64,000 nt of DNA from positions 10,428,813-10,492,812 of the forward strand of contig JABACO010000009.1 of NCBI GenBank assembly GCA_013339895.1, written 5' to 3'. This document shows, one piece after another, positions 1 through 13,094 of this stretch. The notes beneath the pieces were generated by a model. It searched no databases. It worked only from the letters and a program-made list of their open reading frames with translations, and was not told the origin of the DNA. The first letter of the stretch is position 1; each line of letters starts with the position of its first letter. Source of the stretch: Ephydatia muelleri (taxonomy: Eukaryota; Porifera; Demospongiae; Spongillida; Spongillidae). The translations under genes were made by a program, and so were the position numbers.

Positions 1-671
1 CTTTGTGTGAGAAATAAGAACCAATGTCACTGCAAGTGGTACAAGCCCTCTCTGTGTGAGTGTATGTGTGTGTGTGTGTGTGTGTGTGCACATGTTTGTA
101 CATTCATGCACATGTACACTTTGTGTGAGAAATAAGAACCAATGTCACTGCAAATGGTACAAGCTCTCTTATGAGTGTGTGTGTGTGTGTGTGCACAGGT
201 GTGTACATTCATGCACATGTTCTATTTGTGAAAACAGTGTGAGAAATAAGAACCCAAAGTCTCAGCAAGTGGTACAAGCCCAGTCTGTGTGTGTGTGTGT
301 GGGGGGGGGGGGGGGGTGTACAGGCTATTTACATAACAATGCAAGGTGTATTGTTACACATGTACGTGCTTTGTGAATAAAGTGTGAGAAATAAGAGCCA
401 TAAGTCACTGCAAGCCCAGTCTGTGTATGTGTGTGTGTGTGTGCTACATTCATGCACATGTACGATTTGTGAAAACAGTGAGAGAAATAAGAACCCCAAG
501 TATCTGCAAGTGGTACAAGCCCAGTCTGTGTGTGTGCATGTGCATGTGCGTGTGTGTGTGTGTGTCCATGTATGTGTGTGTCATGTGTGTGTGCACAGGC
601 ATGTACAAGTATACTTTGTGAAAACAGTGTGAGAAATAAGAACCCAAAGTCTCTGCAAGTTGTACAAGCCC

Positions 672-707
<36 letters not shown>

Positions 708-826
708 GTCCATGTATGTGTGTGTCATGTGTGTGTGCACAGGCGTGTACAATTCATGCACATGTATACTTTGTGAAAACAGTGTGAGAAATAAGAACCA
801 ATATCACTGCAAGTGGTACAAGCCCA

Positions 827-902
<76 letters not shown>

Positions 903-1020
903 ATGTATGTGTGTGTCATGTGTGTGTGCACAGGCATGTACAAGTATACTTTGTGAAAACAGTGTGAGAAATAAGAACCAATGTCACTGCAAGTGGTACA
1001 AGCCCAGTCTGTGTGAGTGA

Positions 1021-1071
<51 letters not shown>

Positions 1072-1255
1072 CACACAGGTGTGTACATTCATGGACATGT
1101 ACGATTTGTGTGAGAAAAAAGAACCCAAAGTCTCTGCAAGTTGTACAAGCCCATGTGTGTGTGTGTGTGTGTGGCGTGGACGTGTTTGTGTGTGCAAAGA
1201 TACAGTAGGTAGGTGTGTGGCAGGTAACAATGCAAGTGCGTAGTGCATGTTCACG
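1..1255. repeat. TG-interrupted minisatellite array
   Basis: About nine copies of a unit of roughly 100-180 bases. Each contains a conserved core (gagaaataag followed by aagtggtacaagcccag or a close variant) and a run of TG dinucleotides of variable length. Cores occur near 8, 127, 240, 387, 483, 631, 786, 966 and 1112. The longest pure TG run is about 830-900. A G-run sits at 301-316. The open frames here translate to Cys-Val or His-Thr repeats and are not genes. Confidence 0.9.
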
Positions 1256-1680
1256 TGCTATGTGAGCTAAGTTATAGCATCCTTGCGCAGTGTAGCCGAG
1301 TGGGCGTGACAGGAATGAAGTTAAACAAGCAAATGTGGGAAAGCTTTATAATACACTACTAGGTACCGAACGGTGATGCGAGTGACTAAGAAAAAAAAAA
1401 TCCTTACGCGCGTCCGCGACGTGGGAGGCGGCGACAACCATCAGGCGCTAGCTAGCTGACAACCATTCACTTGGATCCGTTAATTCGGTACGATCGTCAT
1501 ATAACTCATCTTCTTTGACCTCAGAAAATAAAACAAAACAACAAAAAACAGACACTGAGTTATATAGCTTAGTTTAAGGCGGAGATTGGGCGGAACAACA
1601 AGTGATTAATATTCATGCGGAATGGGAGATTGGAACTAGGGTTGCCTGGGCAAATCGAGCAGGAAATGTGCATTAACTTT
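1256..1680. other. Non-coding stretch between repeats
   Basis: No convincing coding segment on either strand. The sequence is unique in the window, with an A-run at 1390-1400. I see no recognisable RNA gene or promoter. Confidence 0.5.
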
Positions 1681-1681
1681 G

Positions 1682-2815
1682 CACGCCTGTATCTCCGCAA
1701 CGGATAGAGTGAAAATTAACGAACAGAACAAATCAATAGCTATAGGACCCCTCTACCTACAAACCGAATTTGAAGCGATTTGATTACTCCTGCCGAAAGT
1801 TATGACGGGTTCATACCCTGTGGGGTATCGGACGTTGTAATACGGGCACGGAGCAAGTGCAAGACCCCAAAAAGTATTTTACCATAGAGAAATGGTGTAG
1901 TATGAAGTGGTGAAAATAGGAAGTCAATGGCGTGTACCGTTCGGAAGTTATAGCGATTCAAACGTGAATGATTTTTATAACTTTTTTATATATATAGCGA
2001 AGGCTCATTTTCTCGGAAACTGACCCATATAAAAGTTATAAAAATCATTCACGTTTGAATCGCTATAACTTCCGAACGGTACATGCCATCAACATTCTAT
2101 TTTCAGCACTTCATACCACACCATTTCTCTATCGCACAATATGTTTTGGGGTCTTGCACTTGCTCCTTGCCAGTATTGCAACGTTCGATACCCCACCGGG
2201 TTCAAACCCGCCATAACTTTCTGTAGGAGTAATCAAATCGCTTCAAATTCGGTTTGTAGGTGGAGAGGTCCTATATCTATCTATTTGTTCTGTTCGTTAA
2301 TTTTTATGCAATCCGTTACGGAGATACAGTTGAACAAACTACGTGCACATTTTCGCGCTCGTTTCGCGCCAATGATTTGGGCAAATTGCGCTCCGCTCAA
2401 TGTATGGGGAGGCGGGGATTATTACATTGGCGCGAATCAAGCGGGAAAACGTGCACGTAGTTTATTCAACTGTATCTCCGTAACAGATGGCATAAAAATT
2501 AACGAACAGAACAAATCGATAGGTATAGGACCTCTCTATCTACATACCGAATTTGAAGCGATTTGATTACTCCTGCCGAAAGTTATGACGGGTTCATACC
2601 TTGTGGGGTATCGGACGTTGCAATACAGACACGGAGCAAGTGCAAGACCCCAAAAAGTATTTTACCGTAGAGAAATGGTGTAGTATGAAGTGTTGAAAAT
2701 AGGAAGTCAATGGCGTGTACCGTTCGGAAGTTATAGCGATTCAAACGTGAATGATTTTTATAACTTATATATATATATAGCGAAGGCTCATTTTCTCGGA
2801 AACGGACCCATATAT
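1682..2815. mobile_element. Foldback / MITE-like element, three ~320-base copies (+,-,+)
   Basis: A ~320-base sequence at 1682-1998 recurs inverted at about 2029-2345 and again direct at about 2470-2790. The first two copies form a long imperfect hairpin centred near 2010. A second, shorter palindrome is centred near 2405 between copies two and three, with arms 2323-2385 and 2425-2477. No transposase is encoded, so this looks like a non-autonomous foldback element or nested MITEs. The longest open frame, 2141-2566, lies inside the inverted arms and is not a gene. The exact ends and any target-site duplication were not resolved. Confidence 0.75.
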
Positions 2816-3990
2816 AGCTACTTTTCATTTTCTCGGAAACTGACCTATAATTCTGCTTCAGTTTGTTGCATGTCATTTTCGGTTAGCTGATTCACTTTAT
2901 CCAAGCTGTTGGTGCAGAATAGCAAGGCTAATGGCTGTTCAGGTTCCTTTTGTGGGGAGGGACTTTTTTTTATCAGTTAGGAGCTCCTGGAGATGCCCTT
3001 GCTGCCAGACATAAAAGACATTCTTTACTGGCGGTGTATCTCATACTAGCTCATAATTATGACATGTGCAGCATAGCTCACGGTTGTCCTTGGGACCTAT
3101 AATACATGTATGGCATAACGGTATTCATGCCATCACTCTCAGGAGGTTTTGCAGATTATGGATCAGACACAATAGAGAATCTTGTTGAGATGTGGCTAGC
3201 GACTGCCAGTTGGATTTTACACTTGTTTGTTGGTTTGAGAAGTTTTCGATTCCTGAGGAATATATTGTTTCCTAATCAGATCACGGAGCTGGAGAGACAT
3301 GCTGACCAAGTTCAGGTATTGTCTAGCTGATTCAACAGATGGTTTTTTTTTTTTAATTCCAAGCCCCCTTCTCCAAGTCAGACTGGAATACCAGCAAGTT
3401 CAAAATGAGGGCTAAACATATTCTGCCCTGTGAGGTTTGGAAGAAATGGATGCAGTATATGGCATCTTCTAAAGGATTAAGTAGCAGCGCAATGTTGGGG
3501 CATCATTCTGGAACTAAATGTCGACCACTAAACAGTGAGTAAAAGCAGAAGTGAGGCTGACTGATAGTTAAGGGAGGCTGACTGATAGCTAAGGGAGGCT
3601 GTATAAATATTATATAACTATTGACAATAAACCTTGCATGCACTTCACGGAACAGTGCAGGTGCAAATGATGTCTATTTGCGTGTTGCATACCATGTCTT
3701 GCAAAAAGTCATTTGTTAACACAAAATTTACATACGTGAGTCTGGTTACTTTGACAACTAAAAGGATCGACTGAGAATGTACAGCGGAAGAATCTCTCAT
3801 CGTAGCGTACGCACACGCGCATAATGTTATTTCTGCCGCAATAGACAGATTAAAGACCTCACTGATTACTCACTATTGCAATCAGATTTAAATGCAATCA
3901 CAGATTGGTCAATTCAATGGAAAATGAAATAATTTGGTATTTAATCAGTGTTGTTACTGTCAATTTATATGTGTTATAAGTTCTAATAAT
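2816..3990. other. Intergenic sequence, no gene recognised
   Basis: A short open frame at 3106-3330 (74 aa, mildly hydrophobic centre) has no recognisable domain. At 3561-3600 the phrase ggctgactgatag is repeated. Nothing else supportable was seen. Confidence 0.4.
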
Positions 3991-3995
3991 AATAA

Positions 3996-5530
3996 TTGTA
4001 TATGATATCTGTGCTTGCAGGTAAAAGATCTGCAGTCCTACGTGCTTTGAATCTTATTGAAGAACTGGGACCTCACATTGGTCTTGTCATCAATTTCTCT
4101 AAATGCGAAGTTTTCAGTCCCCAAGGCAACCATTTGTTTCCACCTGCTGTAAAGTCATCTCTTTCGCCTAACTTAGAGATCCTTGGGGTACCAATAGGTG
4201 ATTATTTGCATTGCTCTCACTTCATAGCTGAGAATTGTTCCAAGGCAAAGGTGCTATTCCCTGCCCTAGTAGAGGTGGCTGAAGCTGACCTTCATGTTGC
4301 AGTTTCTCTTCTTCGCATTTGTGGTAGTTATTGTAAATTAGTGCATTTAGCCAGAACCACTCCTCCTAGCCTCTCATGTGAGTCCCTGAAGTTCTTTGAT
4401 GAGGAGGTAAGACATTGTTTCTCTACCTGCATAGCAGCTGACATCCCAGATGATCACTGGAAGCAAGCACAACTTAGCCTCAGCTTTGGAGGACTTGGCT
4501 TTCTTTCTTTATCTTACCACTCATGTGCTGCCTTCATCTCATCGTTGTCTTCTTCAGGTTTTGGTAGTGCCAGTAATCGCCATTTGTTGAGTGCTATTTC
4601 GAAGTTCAATGCTCTTGTGTCTCCTACACAGGCCATCAAAGTGGAGTCTGTTTTGTCCTCTCCTCTCTCCCAGCATGCCTTGTGCAAGAAGTTGGATGAC
4701 CATCATTTTCAGTCTATCTTGATGACTTCCTCTCCTGCCAATAAGGCGACTTCTCTCTGCCTCTGCTCCTCATGCTAGTTCGTGGCTTTCGGTTGTCCCC
4801 TCGTTAGGGTTGGGCTTGCATCTTGATCCGGCCGAGTTTCAAATCGCAGTGATGTGGTGGCTAGGTATGAACTCTTCTATACAATCAGTGTGCCCATTCT
4901 GCCCCAATATCACTTTGGATCCTCTTGTACATCATGCAGTGTCATGCAGACATGGTGGGGATGTTGTCATCAGACACAATTGCCTGCGAAACATCTTTGC
5001 TGAGTTTTGTCGCCGTGCTCACCTATCTGTAAGAGTGGAGGTTGGTCAAGGCCTTTCGAGAGTCCAGAGTAATTCCCGTCCAGCTGATGTGCTAGTAGAT
5101 GCTTGCGATAGGGTAAAACCAGCAGCCTTCGATGTTACTGTTACCTCCCCACTCACTCCTGCTACTTTGCAGGACGCGTGTAATTCTGCAGGTGTTGCAG
5201 CTCACAAAGCAGAGTGCCGAAAGCACTCCCAAAGTGTCAGGAGCTGGGGTTAGGGTATGTTTTCCTTTGGCAGTGGAATCTTATGGGAACTGGGGCAAAG
5301 AGGCCCAGAACACCTTCGCTAGACTAGCTTCCATCCTCTCGATCTCCCTGCACTGCCCTAAGGCAAAGGTCTTGATAGAGATTTATGGGCGGTTGAATAT
5401 CTCATTAGTGAGGTCAGTAGCCTGTCTAGAAGATGCAGTGTTCCAGGTTAACTTAATTAAAAATAGTGCAAGTTTAGAGTTGAACTGTAGGCCTACATGC
5501 AGTGCATACATGAAGCTCCTAGGTGTTTAG
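3996..5530 (+). pseudogene. 3' part of a non-LTR retroelement with an endonuclease-like tail (frameshifted)
   Basis: Open segments 3996-4778, 4810-5253 and 5132-5530 (different frames) together resemble the C-terminal half of a reverse-transcriptase polyprotein. The second contains a Cys/His knuckle (CPFC, then HH..SC.H, near 4890-4960). It is followed by RPADVLVD and then FDVTVTSP, a spacing like the catalytic region of restriction-like endonucleases in R2/CRE-type elements. The third segment carries a conserved tail (PLAVESYGNWG, then LNISLVRSVA). The catalytic RT motif itself is absent, so the copy is 5'-truncated. Frame changes occur near 4778-4810 and 5225-5250. Partial copies of the same family lie at 6294-6530 and 7221-7436. 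Identification as a retroelement remnant is firm; the clade is inference. Confidence 0.65.
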
Positions 5531-5920
5531 TCTAATATTTTATAATAACTAATACTGCTGCTGTGTTTTCTGTGTATGCTTGTAATATCAATTTTATTAA
5601 TGATATCTGATTTGTTTAATGGGGAAATGTTTGAATCATTTTTATTTTTATTTTTATTTTTTCGTAACATAATATTTATAGACGGCTCACATCACTATTA
5701 TTATTTTGAAATAAAGGTTAGAGCTAACGTTCAACCGATCCTGGCCCGCCCCTATCCCCAAATTACCCCAACAAGAAAATGAGCTGTTCACGTAGTTGTT
5801 TTGTGTGTCTGTGTGCGTTTGTGTGTTTGTTGTCAATTTGCTGTTATGTAATGTTATCAGGATATGTACACACAATACTATTTTAAGTTAATCATACACG
5901 TCTGCAATAAATTACACTTA
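5531..5920. other. AT-rich intergenic sequence
   Basis: AT-rich flank of the retroelement fragment, with a T-rich run at 5639-5660 and a short TG-rich patch near 5800-5830. No gene seen. Confidence 0.4.
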
Positions 5921-6161
5921 GTCTGCAGGACCCTCAGATGACCAGCCTCTTGCCTGAATGGCCCTACAGTTCAAGTCTGCAGGACCCTCAGATGACCAGC
6001 CTCTTGCCTGAATGGCCCTACAGTTCAAGTCTACGGGACCCTCAGATGACCAGCCTCTTGCCTGAATGGCTCTACAGTTCAAGTCTACGGGACCCTCAGA
6101 TGACCAGCCTCTTGCCTGAATGGCCCTACAGTTCAAGTCTACGGGACCCTCAGATGACCAC
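5921..6161. repeat. 54-base tandem repeat, four full copies plus a partial
   Basis: The unit begins tctgcaggaccctcagatga and restarts at about 5921, 5975, 6029, 6083 and 6137. Copies differ by only a few substitutions (tctgcagg versus tctacggg). Because 54 is a multiple of three, open frames exist on both strands, but they are by-products of the repeat. Confidence 0.9.
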
Positions 6162-6293
6162 TAAGGGATGAGCAAATGGATGTTGGAAAGGGAATATTCA
6201 CAGTATCCAAAACGTGTTGGATTCTTAAGCCAGATATAATTTCACATGTACAACACACACAAAATGACACCTAAAATTAATCAGTTAACCTGG

Positions 6294-6530
6294 AACAACT
6301 CTCCTAGACAGGATGGCCCTAGCTACTGACCTCACTAAAGAGAGCTTGAGCTGACCATAGATCTTAGAAATGATTTTAGACTTTGGGCAGCACAGGCTGA
6401 TTGAAAGAAAGAGATGCCTCTCCCATGCCTGCAGGTCACAGCATGATGACCAAGGGAATTAATAGCAACCACACGACAAAAAGGGCATACAATCGTTCCA
6501 GAAGTATCCACACCTAGCCACCACCTCACT
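6294..6530 (-). pseudogene. Fragment of the same retroelement family (minus strand)
   Basis: On the minus strand, RWWLGVD is followed by the Cys/His knuckle CPFC...HHAVTCRHGRG. After an internal deletion this joins a tail matching the end of the 3996-5530 element (LSLVRSVARAIL near 6300-6355). Most of the endonuclease-like part is missing. Confidence 0.6.
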
Positions 6531-6534
6531 GCAG

Positions 6535-7220
6535 TCTAGAACTCATTGGACTCCAGGTGTAAACCTAAGCCCATGGAAGGGACCACTGAGAGCCACATAA
6601 GCGCTGATAAACAGACAGGAGTCGAGCTTCGTTGGCTAGGTAGGAAGCCCCAAACAAAGATTGTGTATCACTTGTATGTATCTTTTATTATTGAGTAAAA
6701 TTATAAAATAAACTATTTATTATTATTTTAACATAAATTTTAATAGAATTATTAATCTAAATGAATTTATATGCATACAATGAACAGAAACAGCTTAGTA
6801 ATTAACACAGAGTTAGTTAAATCACCCTAATCCAGAATGGGATAGAAGTGCTCTAGCATTTTGGCACATCAGAGTGATGCCCAAATAAGAGTACATGCTG
6901 GCCTTGATTGTATACAGAGGTGAATGACTCTGTATTGATAGCTTTTGAGCCACACGACAGATTGCTACACGAGCTTTTTGACCCTAACTACCATAAACCT
7001 CCAGCAATTAGAGGAACACACATCCATCCTCTGCTGGTACATGGTCCATCATTGCTGCCATGCTTCTGCTGTTCTCCAACTTCTGCTGCAACTCTGAAGG
7101 GACATACTCGCTTCCATAACTAATGACGAGTTCAGTAGATGTATGACCTTGACGTCAGACAGCAACAGCACATGATAGAGACCAGTTTGATACTAAACTA
7201 TATAATAAGCAGGTCGGGAC
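6535..7220. other. Intergenic sequence between retroelement fragments
   Basis: AT-rich between 6670 and 6800. Traces of the same retroelement family may continue here but are too decayed to delimit. No gene recognised. Confidence 0.35.
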
Positions 7221-7436
7221 CTATCCTTTTGTATGTATCAGTCCACTTCCTTGTTTAACCAATGGAGAGAGACCAACTTTCCTACAATGATCAGCAAAAG
7301 CAGTCATGTAGCCGATTATGTCTGGTTCCTGAGTGACAGGTAAGGGCATGATGGCCATTCTTGTCATGGTGGTCTGAGCAAAGAGGGCAGAGATCATCCT
7401 CCTTGAATAGGGGACACCAAGCCACCATCTCTGCAA
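7221..7436 (-). pseudogene. Second minus-strand fragment of the retroelement family
   Basis: It starts RWWLGVP, as in the other copies, but the Cys/His knuckle region is read in a shifted frame and the conserved Cys and His are recovered only in the neighbouring frame. This is a decayed copy. Confidence 0.5.
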
Positions 7437-8520
<1,084 letters not shown>

Positions 8521-8524
8521 GACC

Positions 8525-9402
8525 ATGCAGCACCCCACTGAGAGAGCCGCAGGCGATTATTTCCGCATCGCCTCCTTTATCTTAGCCTTATGGATTTCAT
8601 GCAGAGGTGAGCATTAGAAACGAGTAAGTAGTCAGCCTCCAAGTCCTAATGGTAGTTGCATGGTAATCGTTGCAAAGTATATGATGATGCATATTCAATT
8701 CTGACGAAGATGTAGTGAGTGGATTCCATTAGCTTGGGCTGTCTGGTCAAAGTTGTACAACACGAAGCGCTATAAGACATATATTTGTTTTTCCACCAGG
8801 AGCCGCGGCGCAGATAGCTAAGCATCCCAGTACCCAGACCGTCCCGGCGGGAGAAACGGCGGTGTTTAACTGCAGCCTGTCCTGCTACGGAGGCCCAACT
8901 CCAGTCACATGGTACATTACCACTCCGGACACAGGACGAAATATCGCCATATCGCAGTACACATCCCTGAGCCAGATCAAGTCAATACACGGACTAGATC
9001 TGGCGAGGGGAAGCGTGGACGAATGCTCTGTCGGAGGATATCGCGTGGAGCAGCTGGTGATGAACAGGGCCAGCAGACAGCTCCACATGGCGCCCGTTCA
9101 ATGCGCCACGCTGTGCTTTGACACATGTCCCTGCAGCGGCGCGCAAGTGTATTTCAGCAAGCACGCCGTACTTCTAGTGTCAGGTCAGCCATTTACACAG
9201 GCCCCCCCTCGATTATGACAGTTCGCGTTCCTCAAAAACAGAGCCTTCAACTACCGTTGCTACTAGCGACCAATCGAGCGGGGGAAGATCCTCAACACCC
9301 AATGTCACGCCCACCCAGTGCCCGGTGCAAGCAAACTCCGTGTCAGCAGCTTCTTTGTCACCCATCTCCGTATTTCCTACCTCCGCAGCCACCACAGCAT
9401 AA
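8525..9402 (+). CDS. Secreted Ig-like domain protein with Ser/Thr-rich tail (possible frameshift)
   Basis: Exon 1 (8525-8606) encodes MQHPTERAAG followed by a hydrophobic stretch (ASFILALWISC) that looks like a signal peptide; its donor is gtgagc. Exon 2 starts at 8800 after ttccaccag, and the phase joins exactly. It encodes an Ig-fold-like domain: VPAGETAVFNCSLSC near the N-terminus, then VTWYI, and further cysteines in CATLCFDTCPC. The frame reaches a stop at 9214-9216. One base fewer in the run of seven C at 9202-9208 would instead continue into 63 codons very rich in Ser, Thr and Pro, ending at the TAA at 9400. That would give Ig domain plus mucin-like stalk. I cannot tell a base-call error, a polymorphism and a real truncation apart. 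No membrane segment was seen. The ligand and role are unknown. Confidence 0.55.
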
Positions 9403-11440
9403 AAATAGACCTCAGTTCAGTTCAACGATAATTACAATGATAATGAATAACTATACGCGTGCGTGTATGGGTTACACATGCACTTAATGGAACAACATTA
9501 CGTGTGTATAAGACTGAGACTTTCACTGATCGTAATTTGGGAATGCTGTCCTTTTGTAAAGACACCATCTGTCAGTTATCTTTGCGATCTGATCATCAGA
9601 GTGTTTGCCAAAGACATCATCGTTGTAGCGTGCAACAGTTAATTCAGTTGGGAGTTTTGAACTTGATTCGCTAACCATGCAGTTTCTAACGGAGAGCATC
9701 ATAGTAATTTTTACTGCTACATGCATTCTTACTGACTACCCAAATTAGTTGCAATAGGTTAACGACTGCAATGAAAATAAAAGGGGGGGAGGGGGGGGGG
9801 GGGGGGGGCCTTTTACCGAGAGGCGTTCGATAACTGACGAAACTGTGCATTAAGTCTGTCAACTGTTTATACAGGACGTATGAGGACTACCATGCATATT
9901 TGCACAAGTAGTGCCATATACATGCATGTGTAAACATGCGGACGGCTTTACGCAAGCGTTTCTCCGAACGGGTGCGGTACTTCGCCTCATAGCGTACTAA
10001 TTAATTCGTACCTGAACATTCAGCTCTATTTAGTCGTCTTCAGAGGAGCATAAAATCTAATGAAAATTCTCCATACCCGGAAGCACAGTACAGTAGTTTA
10101 TAGTCCCATGTTTGATCTATAGTTGAGATTCTTCTTAAGGGTTAGGGTAACCCATGCATGTATGAATATAATGGCGTGTTGATGATTTACAGATTTAACT
10201 GTTCTGCAAGGGGGTCAAGGGGGTTTAAAGGCCGTGCAGACGTATGATGATTGACTATACGACGCGGTGTTATGCAGTATTCTAGCTCACGGTTGCTATA
10301 TATCTAGTCGGATATTTAAAAGATCAGAACTGAGCGCTCCTTCAAAAGGAAAGCAAGCCGAAACTTAAAGTCGAATGTGGTGTTCTCTTTCATTCTGCAT
10401 CTGCAAATGAGCCTGCATGAGAAGCGATCGCTTCGATCGCAGACGCGTGACGCCAATGGAAAACAAAAGTAGTTGCGGAGGAATTTATTAGCATATTGAC
10501 TCCCTGTCATGCATTACCTGAAGGTACGTGTATGCGAAATCCTTTGCTGGATTGTTTAGCTAATCACAAAATGAGCATCTTCTCTGGTACACAGCGGCAG
10601 CCATTAAGTCACTGAGAAGTAAAACTTGACTTCATGTATTTTGTAATTGCAGGCAGCCACAAGGAGCTGGTCGGATAGCTGAGTGTGACCAGTGTGGCGA
10701 ATGGTTCTGCGAGAAGATTCCAGCTGCTGTTTGGAGAAGAAATGCATTGTGGCTGTGCAGGAGTGTTTTGCAAAAACAATCGTATAGCATATAGCACGCG
10801 TACAGACTAAACTGAGCAGGCCTAACACTGATTGTGCATCATGAATATGTCCTAGGATATGACAGACAGGAGGACAATATAAACTCCAACACTACGCCCA
10901 CCTGGCCTATTATGTAGTTTTGAACATTTAGAGCCTTTTCAAATTATCTCCACTACGGCTTCATCAAGTACTAGATTTGTCTCATACCCACCTACATGGA
11001 TTACATCACAGCTAGCTCGCCATCTGCTGCTGTGACGTACGCGAGTCTGAGTACATTACTATTACAGACCAATTAAATCAATATTTGAATCCATTGAAAA
11101 GTAGCCTATCTCATGTGAGGGAGCTTTCAGTCCAAACTCCTACGTGTCAAAGAGCAACAACTGTCAGTTTCTCATGTCAGTATGTGCATGTGAGGGAGCT
11201 TTCAGTCCAAACTCCAACGTGTCAAAGAGCAACAACTGTCAGTTTCTCATGTCAGTATGTGCATGTGTATTCTGCTTTTGATATGTCACACTACAGCCAA
11301 TTATTTCCTACATGTAATGGTGGGCTCGACGATTCTAAGTCAGGAATTCAAGATGACTTTACCATTACTTACAAAACACAATTTCATTAATGAAGATGAG
11401 TGAAGTTTCCTGGTAAGCAGAATATAAGTAGCATTTCCCA
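9403..11440. other. Intergenic region, no gene recognised
   Basis: Contains a G-run at about 9784-9808 and a 75-base direct duplication at 11113-11262. Several 60-100 aa open frames on both strands have no recognisable domain. The 3' exon of the P450 gene begins at 11441. Confidence 0.5.
11113..11262. repeat. 75-base tandem duplication
   Basis: Two near-identical copies starting gtgagggagctttcagtcca at 11115 and 11190, differing at one visible base (ctcctacg versus ctccaacg). Confidence 0.85.
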
Positions 11441-11632
11441 TCAACGTGCTTCTATCCTGACAAACACACCATTTTTTGGTGACATGGTTATTCCATATCT
11501 CCTGGTTAGGGGAACCTGGAAGCAAGATGAAACAACTCAACACATAACAAGGATCAATTTTTGTATTGTGTTCTGTATCACACTTTCTTACACACATGCC
11601 CAGTTCAATAAAATCACACCCCCATACACACA

Positions 11633-11667
<35 letters not shown>

Positions 11668-13094
11668 CTCAGTCTCCTTCGTCTGTAGAATCTTATACTT
11701 CCTGACAATCTCAATAAGTGCCAGTTTCGCTGACATCAGCGCCAGTCTCATTCCAATGCAATTACGCTGGCCCATTCCAAATGGCATGTGCGCTAATGGA
11801 AGTCGGTCTGTGACTGCAAATCTGAATGGTTGAGCAGCAATGGTTAATTTCGCATGTATATTTGTCACCAATATGCCTCAAATGGACAAAGAGTTAGACC
11901 TTACACCTTGCACATTAATGCACCCACTGAAACTACAGTGTACATGTCCCCCTACATATGACAGTGTACATGTCCCCCTACATATGACAGTGATGCTGAA
12001 GGCTGAGGGTACTAAACCTGTGAACATTACTAAATGGAAATACAATAATGTTCTACAATGTTTAACTTTATTACCACCATGAAAACTACTTTTAATAACC
12101 AATCTTTTATTACACTCAACTCAAACACCAGAAAAGAGAATCTATTTATTTTGTTTTTTATTCGGAGGGATTTAATTTGAAAGAGGTTGAAATTTATTGT
12201 AATATGGAGAGTGTTACTTCAAAAAGGTTTAATTCAAAAAGAGCACTTTCATTTGGAAAGTTTAAGGTGTGCATCACACTCTAAAGCATTGAGCTGCAGC
12301 TTAAAACACATAACAGTCATTGATACCTCTTCCAAGGCCCAAAGACACACCCCTTCTGAGGCCCAATGAGACACACCCCCTTCCAAGGCTCAACGAGACA
12401 CGCACCTCTCAGGTCTGAACTCCTCCGGCTCCTCCCAGTACTGAGGATCATGATGGAGGACCCACACGGGTACCCTGACCACTGTCCCCTTGGGAATATG
12501 AACCCCTCCCACTTCTGTGCTTTTGGTGCACAGCCGGGACGTGATGGGCACGGGAGGGTACAGCCTCAGAGACTCCTGGAGCACGTGGTCCAGGTACTGG
12601 ATACCCTGCACAGCATCGTACAGGTCTTCTCCCTACGGTAGGAGACACACAGGTGACCCACCCACCCCACCGTGTGTAATTCCTAACCTGATGACTTGTG
12701 AAATAGGAGGTGATCTCACTGTGAAGCTTCTCCTGTTCTGATGGGTGAAGGGCCAGTAGGTATGAGGCGTAGGAGAGACTGGTGGCCGTGGTCTCGTAGC
12801 CAGCTATGAGGAATGTAGTCGAGTGGGTCACTATCTCCTCAGTCCGTCAGCTTCCTGCTGGTACCACTGGAGTCATCTGTGGCATCAATCATCAACTGAA
12901 GGAGATCCTTGCACTGCAGACGGAAGGGTGCATCAGATGGAATGAAATGATGGGTGTGCATAAGATGGAATGAAATGATGGGTGCAGTGTGAAGTGTGTT
13001 TAGTGGCTGACAGCATTTCCCTCCTTTCATCCTCCCCACTCCACACCTCCTTCTGACGATCACCCATGGCTCTTCTAGCTCTCACTAGCTCCCC
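11441..13094 (-). CDS. Cytochrome P450, CYP3-clan-like (3' half; 5' part in gap; one frameshift)
   Basis: Haem-thiolate monooxygenase of the ER membrane; substrate unknown. Minus-strand exons in order: (13094)-13047, 12913-12688, 12632-12406, 11821-11668, 11515-11441. Visible motifs are the I-helix AGYETT, the K-helix ESLR, the PERF region (split across two exons) and the haem loop FGMGQRNCIG, then IGMRLALMSAKLALIEIV as in CYP3-clan enzymes. The last exon ends ...FVRIEAR plus stop. All joins are in phase except one: in the I-helix exon an extra T at 12841 (minus reading GGAC-T-GAGGAG) breaks the frame between KLTD and EEIV. Without it the exon is exactly 75 codons. The N-terminal anchor and earlier exons would lie in the N gap. 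Decay or a base-call error are both possible. Confidence 0.85.
12938..12985. repeat. Short direct repeat in a P450 intron
   Basis: The phrase gatggaatgaaatgatgggtg occurs twice in the 133-base intron 12914-13046. Confidence 0.7.

Noticed and set aside
3106-3330. Plus-strand 74 aa open frame upstream of the retroelement
   Set aside because: I could not link it to the retroelement or to any family.
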